Positions 41,784-50,035 of a stretch of 50,035 nt of DNA are shown one piece after another. Numbering within the stretch: position 1 is the stretch's first letter; every line of letters begins with the position of its first letter. Below the pieces are notes generated by a model. It saw only the letters and a program-made list of their open reading frames with translations, made no database searches and was not told the origin of the DNA. The position numbers were made by a program, and so were the translations under genes. Source of the DNA: an uncultured Eubacterium sp. (lineage in GTDB: Bacteria; Bacillota; Clostridia; Lachnospirales; Lachnospiraceae); NCBI GenBank assembly GCA_947385775.1, contig CANDMI010000020.1, positions 1-50,035 of the forward strand, written 5' to 3'.

Positions 41784-43661
41784 TTAACTGTTTACCAGAT
41801 CCATCAGCTTATCCGCCTCATCCGCCATGGACGTAGACGCAAGCTCGCTGTTGCGGGATATTTCGACGTTGCGCTCTACTACGCCGGATATCTGCTCTAA
41901 GCCGTCCATTGCGGAAATGACCGTGTCCGCGTTTTCCTTTACCATATCGGAAACCTGCTTTACGTTTTCGCTTGCTTTTTCGATCTCCATCGTCATGTCC
42001 TCAAATACTTTGACGGTCTGGTCGGTAATCTTTCGTCCGTTGTTTACGGCGATCAAAGAATTTGTGATCAGCTCGCTTGTTTCCTTTGCAGCCTGTGAGC
42101 TTCGGGCGGCAAGCTGTCCGACCTGGGTTGCGACTACGGCAAAGCCTTTGCCCTGTTCGCCGGCGCGTGCGGCTTCGATGGAAGCGTTTAATGATAGCAT
42201 GTTTGTCTGCTGGGCGATCGCGTCAATTTCCCCGATGATCTTTTCGATTTCCTCAGAGGTGTCGCTGATCTGCTGGATAGAGCTTTCCAGCTGTTCCATT
42301 TGTTTCCTGCCATGGCGCATAGAAGAAACGGTATGCTCCGTATCTTCAGAGATCTTTACGGTGACGTCCGCGCTTTCGTTCAGGCCGGAGGTTAACTGCG
42401 TCATGATCGCCTTTAAATCGGAAACCGCGCTTTCCTGCTCGTCGGTGCCTTCGTGGATCGCCCTTGCGTTTTCGAGGGTTTCCTTTGACACCTGGCCCAG
42501 GCTGTTGCTGATCAGTTTGATATTGTGGATCAGTTCCAGGTTGCTTTCCACATCTTCTTTTTGGTTTTGCAAAAGCTTCCCGTTTTCATCCAGGTTGTTT
42601 TTGATGCTTTGCACCATTGTATTGATATTGTCGCTTAAAGCTTTAAATTCCGGGCTGCTGTCCTCCTTTATTACGGTATCGTAATTGCCGGACGCAATCT
42701 GCGCCATCCCGTCTCCAATCCGGTTGATCTTATTTACGATCTTATCGTCCACCATATGATTGATCAAAAACAGCAGGATGACGAAAATAACCAGCATGCT
42801 GACGGATACGGAAATAGTCTGGCTGAAACGCCCTTTGTAATATTCGCTTGGAGGCATAAAAGTCCCGATCAGCTTGCCTTCGTATTCTTCGGACACATAA
42901 TACCCTTTTTGACCGTCGATCGTTGTTTTGCCGGAGCTTTTGCCGCCTGTAGGGATGCCCGCGTCGGCTGCGGCGGTTCCGATAAGGGAAGCGTCCGGGT
43001 GCGCCAAAATCTGCCCGCTTTCTTTTTCTACTGCGTATATGTAGCCGGTGTCTCCAAAATCGATGCTGTTTAACACAACGTCAATGGAAGTCCCTTCTAA
43101 TGTGTTTTGCAGGATTTCCGGCTGGATGCCGACTTGAATCACGCCCTTGTCGTCTCTGCGCGCAATGCCCGCGTACTGCATATAAAGCCCTTTGGACGCG
43201 TTTTTTTGCGGCTCCTGCACAATCTCTAAGGTCGGGTCATCTATGATCGCAAGAAAAGCAGCAGACTGTTCGCCGCTTCCCATGTCAAAGCCGACGTATT
43301 CATTTTGAGAGCTGTGGGTAATGATGCCTTTTTCATCGATGACATGCAGCTCGCTTACCTGCAAGTCGCTCATGACCGCGGACATCCGGTCTGGATCTTC
43401 TTTGATCGTAGGGTCGATCTTTAGCATTTCCGCAAACGCCTTTGTTTTTGCGATCGCGTTTTCTCCCAGATCCTCGGTCAGCTGCCTTACGGTTTCTTCA
43501 TTGCTTGCCAGCTTTTCTTTTACCGTTGCAAGCTTTTCCTGGCTGCTCACCTTATTGCTTGAGCGCGTGACAATAGTTTGCAGCATAAAAATGGCAATGA
43601 CTGCGATCGCCATCCCAGCTAACATGTAGAGGCATAGGCTCTTCGTGATTTTCTCTTTCAT
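41784..43661 (-). CDS. Methyl-accepting chemotaxis protein
   Basis: A 625-residue chemoreceptor. It has an N-terminal membrane segment (residues about 12-30), an outside Cache-type sensor domain (to about 275), a second membrane segment near [17 protein letters not shown], a HAMP domain and a long cytoplasmic signalling domain. The hairpin tip [20 protein letters not shown] is intact. AGGAGA precedes the ATG. The ligand is unknown; Cache domains often bind amino acids or organic acids. No other chemotaxis or flagellar gene is in the window, so it is an orphan receptor gene. Confidence 0.95.
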   Translation of the reverse strand: MKEKITKSLCLYMLAGMAIAVIAIFMLQTIVTRSSNKVSSQEKLATVKEKLASNEETVRQLTEDLGENAIAKTKAFAEMLKIDPTIKEDPDRMSAVMSDLQVSELHVIDEKGIITHSSQNEYVGFDMGSGEQSAAFLAIIDDPTLEIVQEPQKNASKGLYMQYAGIARRDDKGVIQVGIQPEILQNTLEGTSIDVVLNSIDFGDTGYIYAVEKESGQILAHPDASLIGTAAADAGIPTGGKSSGKTTIDGQKGYYVSEEYEGKLIGTFMPPSEYYKGRFSQTISVSVSMLVIFVILLFLINHMVDDKIVNKINRIGDGMAQIASGNYDTVIKEDSSPEFKALSDNINTMVQSIKNNLDENGKLLQNQKEDVESNLELIHNIKLISNSLGQVSKETLENARAIHEGTDEQESAVSDLKAIMTQLTSGLNESADVTVKISEDTEHTVSSMRHGRKQMEQLESSIQQISDTSEEIEKIIGEIDAIAQQTNMLSLNASIEAARAGEQGKGFAVVATQVGQLAARSSQAAKETSELITNSLIAVNNGRKITDQTVKVFEDMTMEIEKASENVKQVSDMVKENADTVISAMDGLEQISGVVERNVEISRNSELASTSMADEADKLMDLVNS

Positions 43662-43707
43662 ACTGGTTTTCTCCTAATGCAATGCATATTTTAGTGTGCT
43701 GATTGCT

Positions 43708-43736
43708 ATTATAGCATAACGCGTCCGTAGAATCAA
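43708..43736 (-). promoter_or_regulatory. Promoter of the chemoreceptor gene
   Basis: On the minus strand TTGATT (43736-43731) and TATAAT (43713-43708) are 17 bases apart, with TGC before the -10. Confidence 0.7.
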
Positions 43737-43971
43737 TTTTCTTTTGCGGATTCCGAAAAAAGGTTGTAACCGTTTGGCCGCGCCATTCGCAAAGGCGCCT
43801 GCGGCGCTTTCAGTTACCGTTTCGCCCACGGAGAAAAAGACAGAAAAAAATCAAAAAAAATTCACATAATATTGAAAAAAATATATAGAAAAATCACATT
43901 CATTATGTTACGATTGGTCTATTGAAAATAAGACAAATTATCCGAAATGAAACGATATGGAGGTCTGTGGA
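43737..43971. other. Intergenic region between chemoreceptor and relQ-like gene
   Basis: No gene is seen. A G+C-rich patch holds a small hairpin (GCGCC-TGC-GGCGC, about 43795-43808) and GTTACCGTTTCGCC near 43815. An A+T-rich stretch follows. TGTTACGAT near 43910 may be an extended -10 for the next gene. Confidence 0.45.
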
Positions 43972-44745
43972 ATGGAACAGGAAGACAGCAGTATGATCTT
44001 TAAAGAGGAGCTGCAACGGGAGCTGCTTGCGCTTATGGATGCGCCGGATCTGGTGTTTGACAGGACAAAGGGCATAGTGGATCTGATGGTGGACTACCAG
44101 GAGCTTTTGATGATGTATAAATGCGCGATCAAAGAAGTGCGGACAAAATTTGAAGTGCTGGATACGGAATTTAGCGTGCGCTTTGAAAGAAACCCAATCA
44201 GCGCGATCCGCACAAGGTTAAAGCATTCCAAAAGCACGGCGGACAAGCTTGCGAGAAATGGCATGGCGTTTACATTACATAATATCGAAACGTATGTCAA
44301 CGATGTGGCGGGCATCCGCGTCATCTGTTCTTATATTGACGACATTTACGAGATCGCAAACGCGCTGCTTGCCCAGGACGACATTACGCTGGTGAATCGA
44401 AAGGACTACATTGTATTCCCAAAGCCAAACGGATACCGCAGTTTACACCTGATCGTGAAAGTGCCGGTGTTTTTTGCGAATGAAAAAAGGGACATGAAAG
44501 TAGAGGTGCAGATCCGCACGATCGCAATGGATTTTTGGGCAAGCTTAGAGCACCAGTTAAAGTATAAGCAGGACATTCACGACCAGGAGGAGATCGTAAG
44601 GCAGCTAAAAGCCTGCGCCGATGTGATCGCCTCCACAGATGAGGAAATGCTTGGCATCCGTCAGAAAATCGAAGCTTGCAGCGACGCGCGCACCGAAGAG
44701 GATATTTTACTGGAAAAATTAAGCAAGGTGGATTTAAGCGTATGA
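43972..44745 (+). CDS. relQ: Small alarmone synthetase (RelQ/YjbM-like)
   Basis: A 257-residue single-domain (p)ppGpp synthetase of the RelA/SpoT fold. It has VNDVAGIRVICSYIDDIY, PKPNGYRSLHLIV and the catalytic EVQIRTIAMDFWASLEHQL stretch, with no hydrolase, TGS or ACT domain. It makes the stringent-response alarmone from GTP or GDP and ATP. TGGAGG immediately before fixes the ATG at 43972; an ATG at 43957 overlaps that ribosome site. The 3' end forms one arm of a perfect 16-bp inverted repeat. Confidence 0.93.
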   Translation: MEQEDSSMIFKEELQRELLALMDAPDLVFDRTKGIVDLMVDYQELLMMYKCAIKEVRTKFEVLDTEFSVRFERNPISAIRTRLKHSKSTADKLARNGMAFTLHNIETYVNDVAGIRVICSYIDDIYEIANALLAQDDITLVNRKDYIVFPKPNGYRSLHLIVKVPVFFANEKRDMKVEVQIRTIAMDFWASLEHQLKYKQDIHDQEEIVRQLKACADVIASTDEEMLGIRQKIEACSDARTEEDILLEKLSKVDLSV

Positions 44746-44760
44746 TTTTTCCAGTAAAAT
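44704..44760. repeat. Perfect 16-bp inverted repeat across the relQ stop codon
   Basis: ATTTTACTGGAAAAAT (44704-44719) inside the gene is the exact complement of 44745-44760, which starts at the last base of the stop codon. The loop is 25 bases and no T-run follows. Confidence 0.88.
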
Positions 44761-44828
44761 TAGATTGCATCCAGGCGCGGATTGGGATATAATTAAGTAG
44801 GGATGATTATTAAGGAAGGAGATTAAAA

Positions 44829-45557
44829 ATGAAAAAAAGAACGATTGGCGGCCTTCTGCTTGCGCTATGCCTGACATTTACAGGCATCGTAGCAGGGGCG
44901 CAGGACGTATCCGCAAAAAAGCTAAACAGCGCGAACGAGGCAAAGCAAAAGGCGTTACAAAAGGTGAAAAACCCGGATTATTCCCATGTAAGCAAAGACC
45001 ATGACGACGGGCAGGTCGTGTATGAGGTGGACCTTGTAAAAGGGAATAAAAAATACGAGATCACCTATCGCGCCGCGGATGGGAAAATGATCGATTATTC
45101 GTGGGAAAAGGTTTATGTAGACCCAAAGGCCGGACAAAGCCTGGTTTCCAAGGACAAATGCAAGACGGCGGCAAACCGGAAAGTGAAAAACGGGCAGCTT
45201 TTGTCGATGAAATTAAAAACGGACGACGGTATTGACATTTATAAGGTCAAAATGCAAAAAGGCAAAAAATCCTATACGCTAAAATATCACGCAAGGACAG
45301 GCGGACTGATCGAGTATGAATGGGAGCTTAAGAATTCCGTCAGCACAGGAGGATCTGCAAATAACTATATCGGTATTAATAAGGCAGAGCAGATCGCCAA
45401 AAAAGACGTGCCGGGCGCGACGCTTGTAAAATCCAAGTTCGAAATCGACGATGGCGTTCCGGTATACGAGGTGGAGCTGATCAAAGGCGGCTTAGAATAT
45501 GAGCTGACCATTCATGCCACGACAGGGGCGATCATAGACCGGGATATTGATGATTAA
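44829..45557 (+). CDS. Secreted protein with three PepSY-like repeats
   Basis: A 242-residue exported protein. Residues 1-29 form a signal peptide (GLLLALCLTFTGIVAGA, likely cut after VSA). The rest is three PepSY-like units of about 65 residues, each with a helix of the type NEAKQKALQKV and strands of the type VYEVDLVKGNKKYEITY then DG(K)MIDY. PepSY domains are often linked to protease inhibition or calcium/peptide binding outside the cell. AAGGAG precedes the ATG. It has no lipobox or wall anchor, so it is probably released or loosely bound. Confidence 0.87.
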   Translation: MKKRTIGGLLLALCLTFTGIVAGAQDVSAKKLNSANEAKQKALQKVKNPDYSHVSKDHDDGQVVYEVDLVKGNKKYEITYRAADGKMIDYSWEKVYVDPKAGQSLVSKDKCKTAANRKVKNGQLLSMKLKTDDGIDIYKVKMQKGKKSYTLKYHARTGGLIEYEWELKNSVSTGGSANNYIGINKAEQIAKKDVPGATLVKSKFEIDDGVPVYEVELIKGGLEYELTIHATTGAIIDRDIDD

Positions 45558-45559
45558 TG

Positions 45560-45607
45560 AAAAACGCCAGCCAAGGGCATACGATCAAAGCCCTGGCTGG
45601 CGTTTTT
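45560..45607. terminator. Bidirectional terminator
   Basis: AAAAACGCCAGCC at 45560 onward pairs with GGCTGGCGTTTTT ending at 45607; the stem continues GGG/CCC with one bulged base. T-runs follow on both strands. The right arm overlaps the mscS stop codon. Confidence 0.9.
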
Positions 45608-46425
45608 TATGAAAGAATGGAGCCTTCCTTTGTTATGGCAGCTCCGTTTTGTTTGCCCTGTACCACCACGGTCTGGTAGGGAATTGTGATCCCGTTATTG
45701 CGAAACGCCCTAATCAGCGCGGCGCGGATATCGCTGCAAGCCTGGAAGCTGTCGTCCAGGTTGCGGGTCCATATCGTGGATTTTAAGACTACGCCGTTTT
45801 GCGTGTAGCCCTTTACAAACACTTTGTTTTCTTCTGTATTTAAGGTCAGTATGTCTTCGATGCATATTTGTTGGAAGATGCGCATTGCCTTTTGGATATC
45901 CGTATCGTAGGAAACCTCCACCTCCATAAAATTCCCAATGTTTTCCGTAAAATTGGAGTTGGTAATGACCGCGTTGTCCATAACGGAATTTGGGACGATG
46001 CAGCTTTCCCCGTTAAACTGGCGGATGATCGTATGGCGTATCGTAATGTCCATGACAATGCCTTCGGCGATCGTATTGCCGTTTTGGACGACTCTGATTT
46101 TGTCGTCCACGTTGTAGGGATTTGACATGGATAAGGAAAAGCCGCTGATCACATTTCCAAGCGCATGCTGCGCGGCAAAGGTCGCGACGGCAATGATCAA
46201 AGAGCCGCTTTGCAAAAGGGTCTTGCTGATGTCCTTTGTCACGTCAAACTGCTGGACGAGGGCATATATGACTACAATTACGATCAACAGATTCGTTGCG
46301 CTTTTAAAAAAACGCAGATGGACGGAATTGTGCTTTTTCGCCCATAACCGAAAAATCAGGTTGACGATCCGGTTTAATACGAACTCAATTAAGACAAATA
46401 TGCCGATTTTTAAAAATATGCTCAT
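45607..46425 (-). CDS. mscS: MscS family mechanosensitive channel
   Basis: A 272-residue small-conductance channel that opens under membrane tension to release solutes on osmotic downshock. It has three membrane segments with the pore helix SGSLIIAVATFAAQHALGN, then the MscS middle beta domain (DDKIRVVQNGNTIAEGIVMD) with the conserved VPNSVM loop, and a C-terminal alpha/beta domain. It begins two bases after the SGNH hydrolase gene stops, so they share a transcript. Confidence 0.93.
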   Translation of the reverse strand: MSIFLKIGIFVLIEFVLNRIVNLIFRLWAKKHNSVHLRFFKSATNLLIVIVVIYALVQQFDVTKDISKTLLQSGSLIIAVATFAAQHALGNVISGFSLSMSNPYNVDDKIRVVQNGNTIAEGIVMDITIRHTIIRQFNGESCIVPNSVMDNAVITNSNFTENIGNFMEVEVSYDTDIQKAMRIFQQICIEDILTLNTEENKVFVKGYTQNGVVLKSTIWTRNLDDSFQACSDIRAALIRAFRNNGITIPYQTVVVQGKQNGAAITKEGSILS

Positions 46426-46427
46426 GA

Positions 46428-47591
46428 TTATTTTACGGTAAGCTTGCTTGCTTTGCTGTCCTTTCCATAATATATGACTCCGTTAAGCTTTTTTATGCTG
46501 CGGGCTTTAATATAATACGTCTTTTTGGATTTTAATTTTTTAGTGTTTGTCCGAAAGGTTTTTTTGGACGTTTCGGCAAGCTTTTTGTACGCGCCGTTTT
46601 TGGATGTGGCGTAAATTAGCTGGCACTTATCGGCGTTTTGGTCAAGCTTTATTTTCATAGACAGCTTATATTTGCCGTTGCTTTTAAGATTCGAGATCGT
46701 AGCGGCTTTTGGGGCATGGTCGCGCTTTATGGCTTCGGTGATAAGGGATGCGATCGTTTTATGCCCTTTTACGGAAGGATGCGGGTCAACGTTTATGTCC
46801 GCGCTCGTAAGGCTGCTTAAGTCCATGCGAAAATTCGTGCAGGATGGATCTTCTTTAAAAGGGGAATATACATCGATCAGCGTATAATCCTCTGCGTCAG
46901 CGTCAAACGCTTCGTTCATTTCCTTTATGTAAATATCGGCGGTCTCCCCAAGCCCCTGCACGCAAAGAAACGGGTTATACAGGTTTGTGACGTAGATCCT
47001 GGCGTTTGGGGCTTTTTCCTTTAGCATGGAAAGGATTGTATCTAGCTTTTCTGGAAAAGCGGCTGTCTGCGCATGAAATTGCGCGTCGTTTTCAAATTCC
47101 AAAAGGAGCTGCTTTAGCTTCTGGTAGTATTTTGAGATGGATGTAATGTCAATGCCAGCCATTGGGTTCGCAGGGTCAATGGAGCCTGGGTCAATTTCCA
47201 GCTCTTTCATTAAACGATAAATAAATGGCAGCAAAAGGTCGTTCGAGCCGATAGATAATGTGATCACATCCGCCTTTGCCAGATGTTCGTCCGCAACTTC
47301 GGAATTTAGGATTTCGATGCAGTCGTTGCTGTCGTCTCCCGTAACCGCGTAGTTGTGGGAGTCTGTTTTTAAAAATCTGCCCACTAGCGCCTGGTAGCTT
47401 TCTTTCGGCGCGGTTTTTTGCCCGTCCGAATATCCGTCTAGGGCGTAGCCTGCCGCGATGCTGTCGCCAAACGCTGCGTAGACGTTTTTGCCGGATGCGG
47501 CGTTTGCGTAATTGCCGCCGCATACGAAAAATAGACTGCAAAAGACGATGCAAATCAGCGCGGACAGTATGATGGATTTTAGCCGTTTCAT
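46428..47591 (-). CDS. Secreted SGNH/GDSL hydrolase with C-terminal beta domain
   Basis: A 387-residue exported esterase-type protein. The signal peptide covers about residues 1-31 (ending ANA). Block I is FGDSIAAGY with nucleophile Ser44; SIGSND carries the oxyanion Asn, and DPHPSVKGH the Asp and His. After residue about 295 a beta-rich, fibronectin-like domain follows (KLSMKIKLDQNADKC; TKKLKSKKTYYIKARS), common at the ends of Lachnospiraceae surface enzymes. The natural substrate, an ester on a polysaccharide or lipid, is not known. It is first in the pair with mscS. Confidence 0.9.
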   Translation of the reverse strand: MKRLKSIILSALICIVFCSLFFVCGGNYANAASGKNVYAAFGDSIAAGYALDGYSDGQKTAPKESYQALVGRFLKTDSHNYAVTGDDSNDCIEILNSEVADEHLAKADVITLSIGSNDLLLPFIYRLMKELEIDPGSIDPANPMAGIDITSISKYYQKLKQLLLEFENDAQFHAQTAAFPEKLDTILSMLKEKAPNARIYVTNLYNPFLCVQGLGETADIYIKEMNEAFDADAEDYTLIDVYSPFKEDPSCTNFRMDLSSLTSADINVDPHPSVKGHKTIASLITEAIKRDHAPKAATISNLKSNGKYKLSMKIKLDQNADKCQLIYATSKNGAYKKLAETSKKTFRTNTKKLKSKKTYYIKARSIKKLNGVIYYGKDSKASKLTVK

Positions 47592-47628
47592 GTTTGCCTC
47601 CCTTGTGTTTTGTCAATGCTTTTTTTAG

Positions 47629-47658
47629 ATTATAGCACAGACCGCCTTTATTTTACAA
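47629..47658 (-). promoter_or_regulatory. Promoter of the SGNH hydrolase/mscS pair
   Basis: The minus strand has TTGTAA (47658-47653), an 18-base spacer and TATAAT (47634-47629), with TGC before the -10. Confidence 0.6.
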
Positions 47659-47699
47659 CCTTTTACAACCGGGTTTTTTGAACTTGCCAGAATTTACCA

Positions 47700-47729
47700 A
47701 TCATATTTTTGGCGGGCCTAGCCATACTA
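47700..47729 (+). promoter_or_regulatory. SigmaG-like promoter of the spore protein gene
   Basis: CATACTA (47723-47729) is the classic sigmaG -10. ATCATA (47700-47705), 17 bases upstream, fits the -35 in four of six positions. This agrees with forespore expression of an alpha/beta-type SASP. Confidence 0.6.
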
Positions 47730-47797
47730 ACAACAGATAGCAGCCGCGCAAAAAGCTGCTATTAAAAATAGATAAAGGAATTATGGAGGAAGAAACA

Positions 47798-48007
47798 ATG
47801 TCAAGCAATTCTAAAAATTCAAACTCTATGGCGGTGCCGGAAGCAAAAGAGGCGATGAAGCAGTTTAAAGAAGAGGTTGCGTCTGAATTGGGCGTAAACT
47901 TAAAGGATGGGTATAATGGCGATCTGACATCCAAAGAGGCTGGCTCTATTGGCGGAGAAATGGTGAAAAAGATGATCATGAGACAGGAAGAGCAGATGAA
48001 AAACTAA
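47798..48007 (+). CDS. Alpha/beta-type small acid-soluble spore protein
   Basis: A 69-residue DNA-binding protein that coats and protects forespore DNA and is degraded at germination. It has the two conserved blocks: KEEVASELGV, holding the GPR protease cut site, and GDLTSKEAGSIGGEMVKKMI. The N terminus is Ser/Asn-rich as usual. TGGAGG precedes the ATG at 47798. It stands alone between a sigmaG-like promoter and a strong terminator, and is direct evidence that the organism forms endospores. Confidence 0.93.
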   Translation: MSSNSKNSNSMAVPEAKEAMKQFKEEVASELGVNLKDGYNGDLTSKEAGSIGGEMVKKMIMRQEEQMKN

Positions 48008-48054
48008 GCATAAAAAAAGATGCCCCAAGAAACAGTGGGCATCTTTTTTTATGC
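48008..48054. terminator. Strong terminator after the spore protein gene
   Basis: Perfect 18-bp arms (48008-48025 and 48037-48054) contain an A-run and a T-run around GATGCCC/GGGCATC. The loop is 11 bases. Confidence 0.93.
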
Positions 48055-48121
48055 AAGACCCTCATTAAGTTAAAAAAAGTACGGAAACATGCATTTTTTG
48101 CTGGTAATTTGAAAAGCGGTA

Positions 48122-48130
48122 TGCTATAAT
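48122..48130 (+). promoter_or_regulatory. Extended -10 promoter of tig
   Basis: TGCTATAAT is a consensus extended -10; no good -35 is seen. The leader to tig is about 80 bases. Confidence 0.6.
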
Positions 48131-48217
48131 CAGTGAATGACTGTAAATAGCAAGGATGACAGCTTAGGGGCTGCACAGCGTATTCTTAGCTATATTTAAG
48201 GAGGAAATAGAAAGAAA

Positions 48218-49564
48218 ATGAGTGTACAGGTCGAAAATTTAGAGAAAAACATGGCGAAGCTTACCATTACAGTTCCTGCTGAATCGTTTGAGAAAGCGAT
48301 ACAGGGCGCATACACCCGGCAGAAAAGCAGAATCAGCATCCCAGGGTTCCGTAAAGGCAAAGTGCCAAGGGCCATGATCGAAAAAGTATATGGGCCGGAA
48401 GTGTTTTACGAGGACGCGGCAAATGAAGTCATCAACCGGGAATACCCGCAGGCGATGGATGAAAGCGATCTAGACATTGTCTCCAGGCCGGAGATCGAGA
48501 TTGTGCAGATCCAAAAAGGCCAGGAATTTGTATTCGAGGCAAAGGTGGCGGTGAAGCCGGAAGTTACATTAGGAGAATATAAAGGGGTTTCCGTTACGAA
48601 GGTGGATACGCAGGTAACGGATGAAGAAATAGATGCAGACCTTGAAAACACAAGGAATATGCAGGCGCGTACAGTGGAAGTAAAAGACCGTCCGGTAGAG
48701 CAGGGCGATATCGTAGTCATTGATTACGAAGGGTTTGCTGACGGAGTGGCGTTTGAAGGCGGCAAGGATGAAAACCATTCTCTGGAAATCGGTTCACATT
48801 CCTTTATCGATACATTTGAAGACCAGCTGGTGGGCAAAAATGCTGGAGATGACGTGGAAGTCAACGTCACGTTCCCGCAGGAGTACCATGCGGCGGAACT
48901 GGCGGGAAAGCCGGCTTTATTTAAGGTAAAGATCCATACGATCAAAACGAGGGAGATACCGGAATTAGACGATGAATTCGCTTCCATGGTATCCGAGTTT
49001 GAAACGTTAGAAGAGTACAGGCAGGACGTAAAGAAAAAATTAGAGGAGCGAAAAGCGGAAGAGGCAAAACACACGCAGGAAAATGAAGCGGTGCAAAAGA
49101 TCGTGGAAGTGTCTTCGATGGAGCTGCCGGAGCCTATGATCGAGATGCAGTGTGAAAATATTATACAGGAATTTGCAAACCGCATCTCACAGCAGGGGCT
49201 TACGATGGAGCAGTATTTCCAGTTTTCCGGCACCAATTTAGACCGCATGAAAGAGCAGGTGCATCCGGAGGCGGTGCAAAGGATCCAAAACAGCCTTGTA
49301 TTAGAGCAGATCGCGAAAGCGGAAAATTTAGAAGTTTCCGAAGAAGAAATGCAAGACGAGTTAAAAAAGATCGCCGCTTCCTATGGGATGCAGGTTGAGA
49401 AATTAAAAGAGTTTATTTCCGAAGAAGAACAGGATAATATGAAAAACGACCTGCTTCTTCAAAAGGCTGTTAATTTTGTAATGGAAAATTCTGTAGAAGT
49501 GGAGCCAGAGGAGCCGCAGGAAGAATCAGCGGACGGCGCGCAGGACGCGCAGGACGTGCAATAG
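48218..49564 (+). CDS. tig: Trigger factor
   Basis: Ribosome-bound chaperone with peptidyl-prolyl isomerase activity. The 448-residue protein has the ribosome-docking motif GFRKGKVPRAMIEK in the N-terminal domain, the FKBP-like domain at about 160-245 (GDIVVIDYEGFADGVAFEGG) and the helical C-terminal arms. The last residues are an acidic, Gln/Glu-rich tail. AAGGAGG precedes the ATG. It is followed by clpP, the usual order tig-clpP-clpX. Confidence 0.97.
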   Translation: MSVQVENLEKNMAKLTITVPAESFEKAIQGAYTRQKSRISIPGFRKGKVPRAMIEKVYGPEVFYEDAANEVINREYPQAMDESDLDIVSRPEIEIVQIQKGQEFVFEAKVAVKPEVTLGEYKGVSVTKVDTQVTDEEIDADLENTRNMQARTVEVKDRPVEQGDIVVIDYEGFADGVAFEGGKDENHSLEIGSHSFIDTFEDQLVGKNAGDDVEVNVTFPQEYHAAELAGKPALFKVKIHTIKTREIPELDDEFASMVSEFETLEEYRQDVKKKLEERKAEEAKHTQENEAVQKIVEVSSMELPEPMIEMQCENIIQEFANRISQQGLTMEQYFQFSGTNLDRMKEQVHPEAVQRIQNSLVLEQIAKAENLEVSEEEMQDELKKIAASYGMQVEKLKEFISEEEQDNMKNDLLLQKAVNFVMENSVEVEPEEPQEESADGAQDAQDVQ

Positions 49565-49588
49565 ATCAGCCAGTATGGAGGGATTGAA

Positions 49589-50035
49589 ATGAGTTTAGTG
49601 CCTTATGTCATAGAGCAGACCAGCAGGGGGGAGCGAAGCTACGATATTTATTCCCGCCTGTTAAAGGACAGGATCATATTTTTAGGCGAAGAGGTCAATG
49701 AGGTGACTGCCAGCCTTACAGTAGCGCAGCTGTTGTTTTTGGAGTCAGAAGACCCGGGCAAGGACATTCATTTTTACATTAATTCTCCAGGCGGAATGGT
49801 AACTGCGGGGCTTGCAATTTACGATACAATGCAGTATATTAAATGTGATGTATCTACAATCTGCATTGGGATGGCGGCAAGCATGGGCGCATTTTTGCTG
49901 GCGGGGGGCGCAAAAGGGAAACGTATGGCGCTCCCGAACGCGGAGATCATGATCCATCAGCCATCCGGCGGCGCAAAGGGGCAGGCAACCGAGATCCAGA
50001 TCGCGGCGGAAAATATTTTAAAGACAAAAAAGAAG
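49589..50035 (+). CDS. clpP: ATP-dependent Clp protease proteolytic subunit ClpP, 3'-truncated
   Basis: The first 149 codons of clpP run off the window end. Catalytic Ser98 in GMAASMGAF and His123 in MIHQPSGG are present; the Asp lies beyond the end. The opening [20 protein letters not shown] is the normal processed N-terminal region. TGGAGGG lies ahead of the ATG, 24 bases after the tig stop. It forms the tetradecameric chamber used with ClpX or ClpC. Confidence 0.96.
   Translation, partial: MSLVPYVIEQTSRGERSYDIYSRLLKDRIIFLGEEVNEVTASLTVAQLLFLESEDPGKDIHFYINSPGGMVTAGLAIYDTMQYIKCDVSTICIGMAASMGAFLLAGGAKGKRMALPNAEIMIHQPSGGAKGQATEIQIAAENILKTKKK

Overview
The window looks like a chromosomal contig end from a spore-forming, Gram-positive, gut-type Clostridia, most likely Lachnospiraceae. 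This is inferred from an alpha/beta-type small acid-soluble spore protein with a sigmaG-like promoter, strong AGGAGG-type ribosome sites, TTG starts, the order dgt-dnaG-rpoD-trmK-nif3-nucleoside kinase, KtrAB potassium uptake, a RelQ-like alarmone synthetase and an LplB/YtcP-type sugar ABC transporter without its own ATPase. I could not place it to genus. The first 48 bases are not biological: they are Illumina adapter with an index, fused to a truncated ftsY.

Layout. 0-3.7 kb: ftsY (partial), ilvA, convergent azlCD branched-chain amino acid exporter, and an 88-residue HPr-like protein. 3.7-11.7 kb: a divergent carbohydrate locus. Leftward run lacI, a yesL-family gene and an unknown membrane-anchored protein; rightward run two permeases, a large lipoprotein binding protein and a cytoplasmic GH32 beta-fructosidase. 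The space between them holds five phased copies of AAATGTAAAA. 11.8-16.1 kb: the potABCD polyamine import operon, led by an uncharacterised 145-residue protein and a tRNA-Thr(CGT). 16.2-20.1 kb: two Uma2-family genes flanking queH and argH, with two tiny ORFs.

20.1-27.9 kb: asd; a fructokinase plus amylosucrase-like GH13 pair (a second route for sucrose); a FlaA1/CapD-type nucleotide-sugar dehydratase with a DegT-type aminotransferase; and a CaCA-family cation exchanger preceded by what reads as a yybP-ykoY (manganese) riboswitch. 28-34.1 kb: a DUF1624-like membrane protein, ktrBA, a heptad-repeat coiled-coil protein, a small unknown protein and a large multi-pass GT-C-like protein.

34.2-41.7 kb is the conserved housekeeping block dgt-dnaG-rpoD-trmK-nif3-nucleoside kinase. 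41.7-50 kb carries a chemoreceptor, relQ-like synthetase, a triple PepSY secreted protein, mscS with an SGNH hydrolase, the spore protein gene, tig and the start of clpP, which runs off the window end.

Working together: the carbohydrate locus imports fructan or sucrose-like oligosaccharides and cleaves them in the cytoplasm, and the fructokinase/GH13 pair can feed fructose and glucose to glycolysis. No complete new defence or mobile system was found. The most notable signals are regulatory: the Mn-type riboswitch, the phased operator array, a polyamine operon with no room for its own promoter behind a tRNA, and long perfect inverted repeats without U-tracts at several gene ends.
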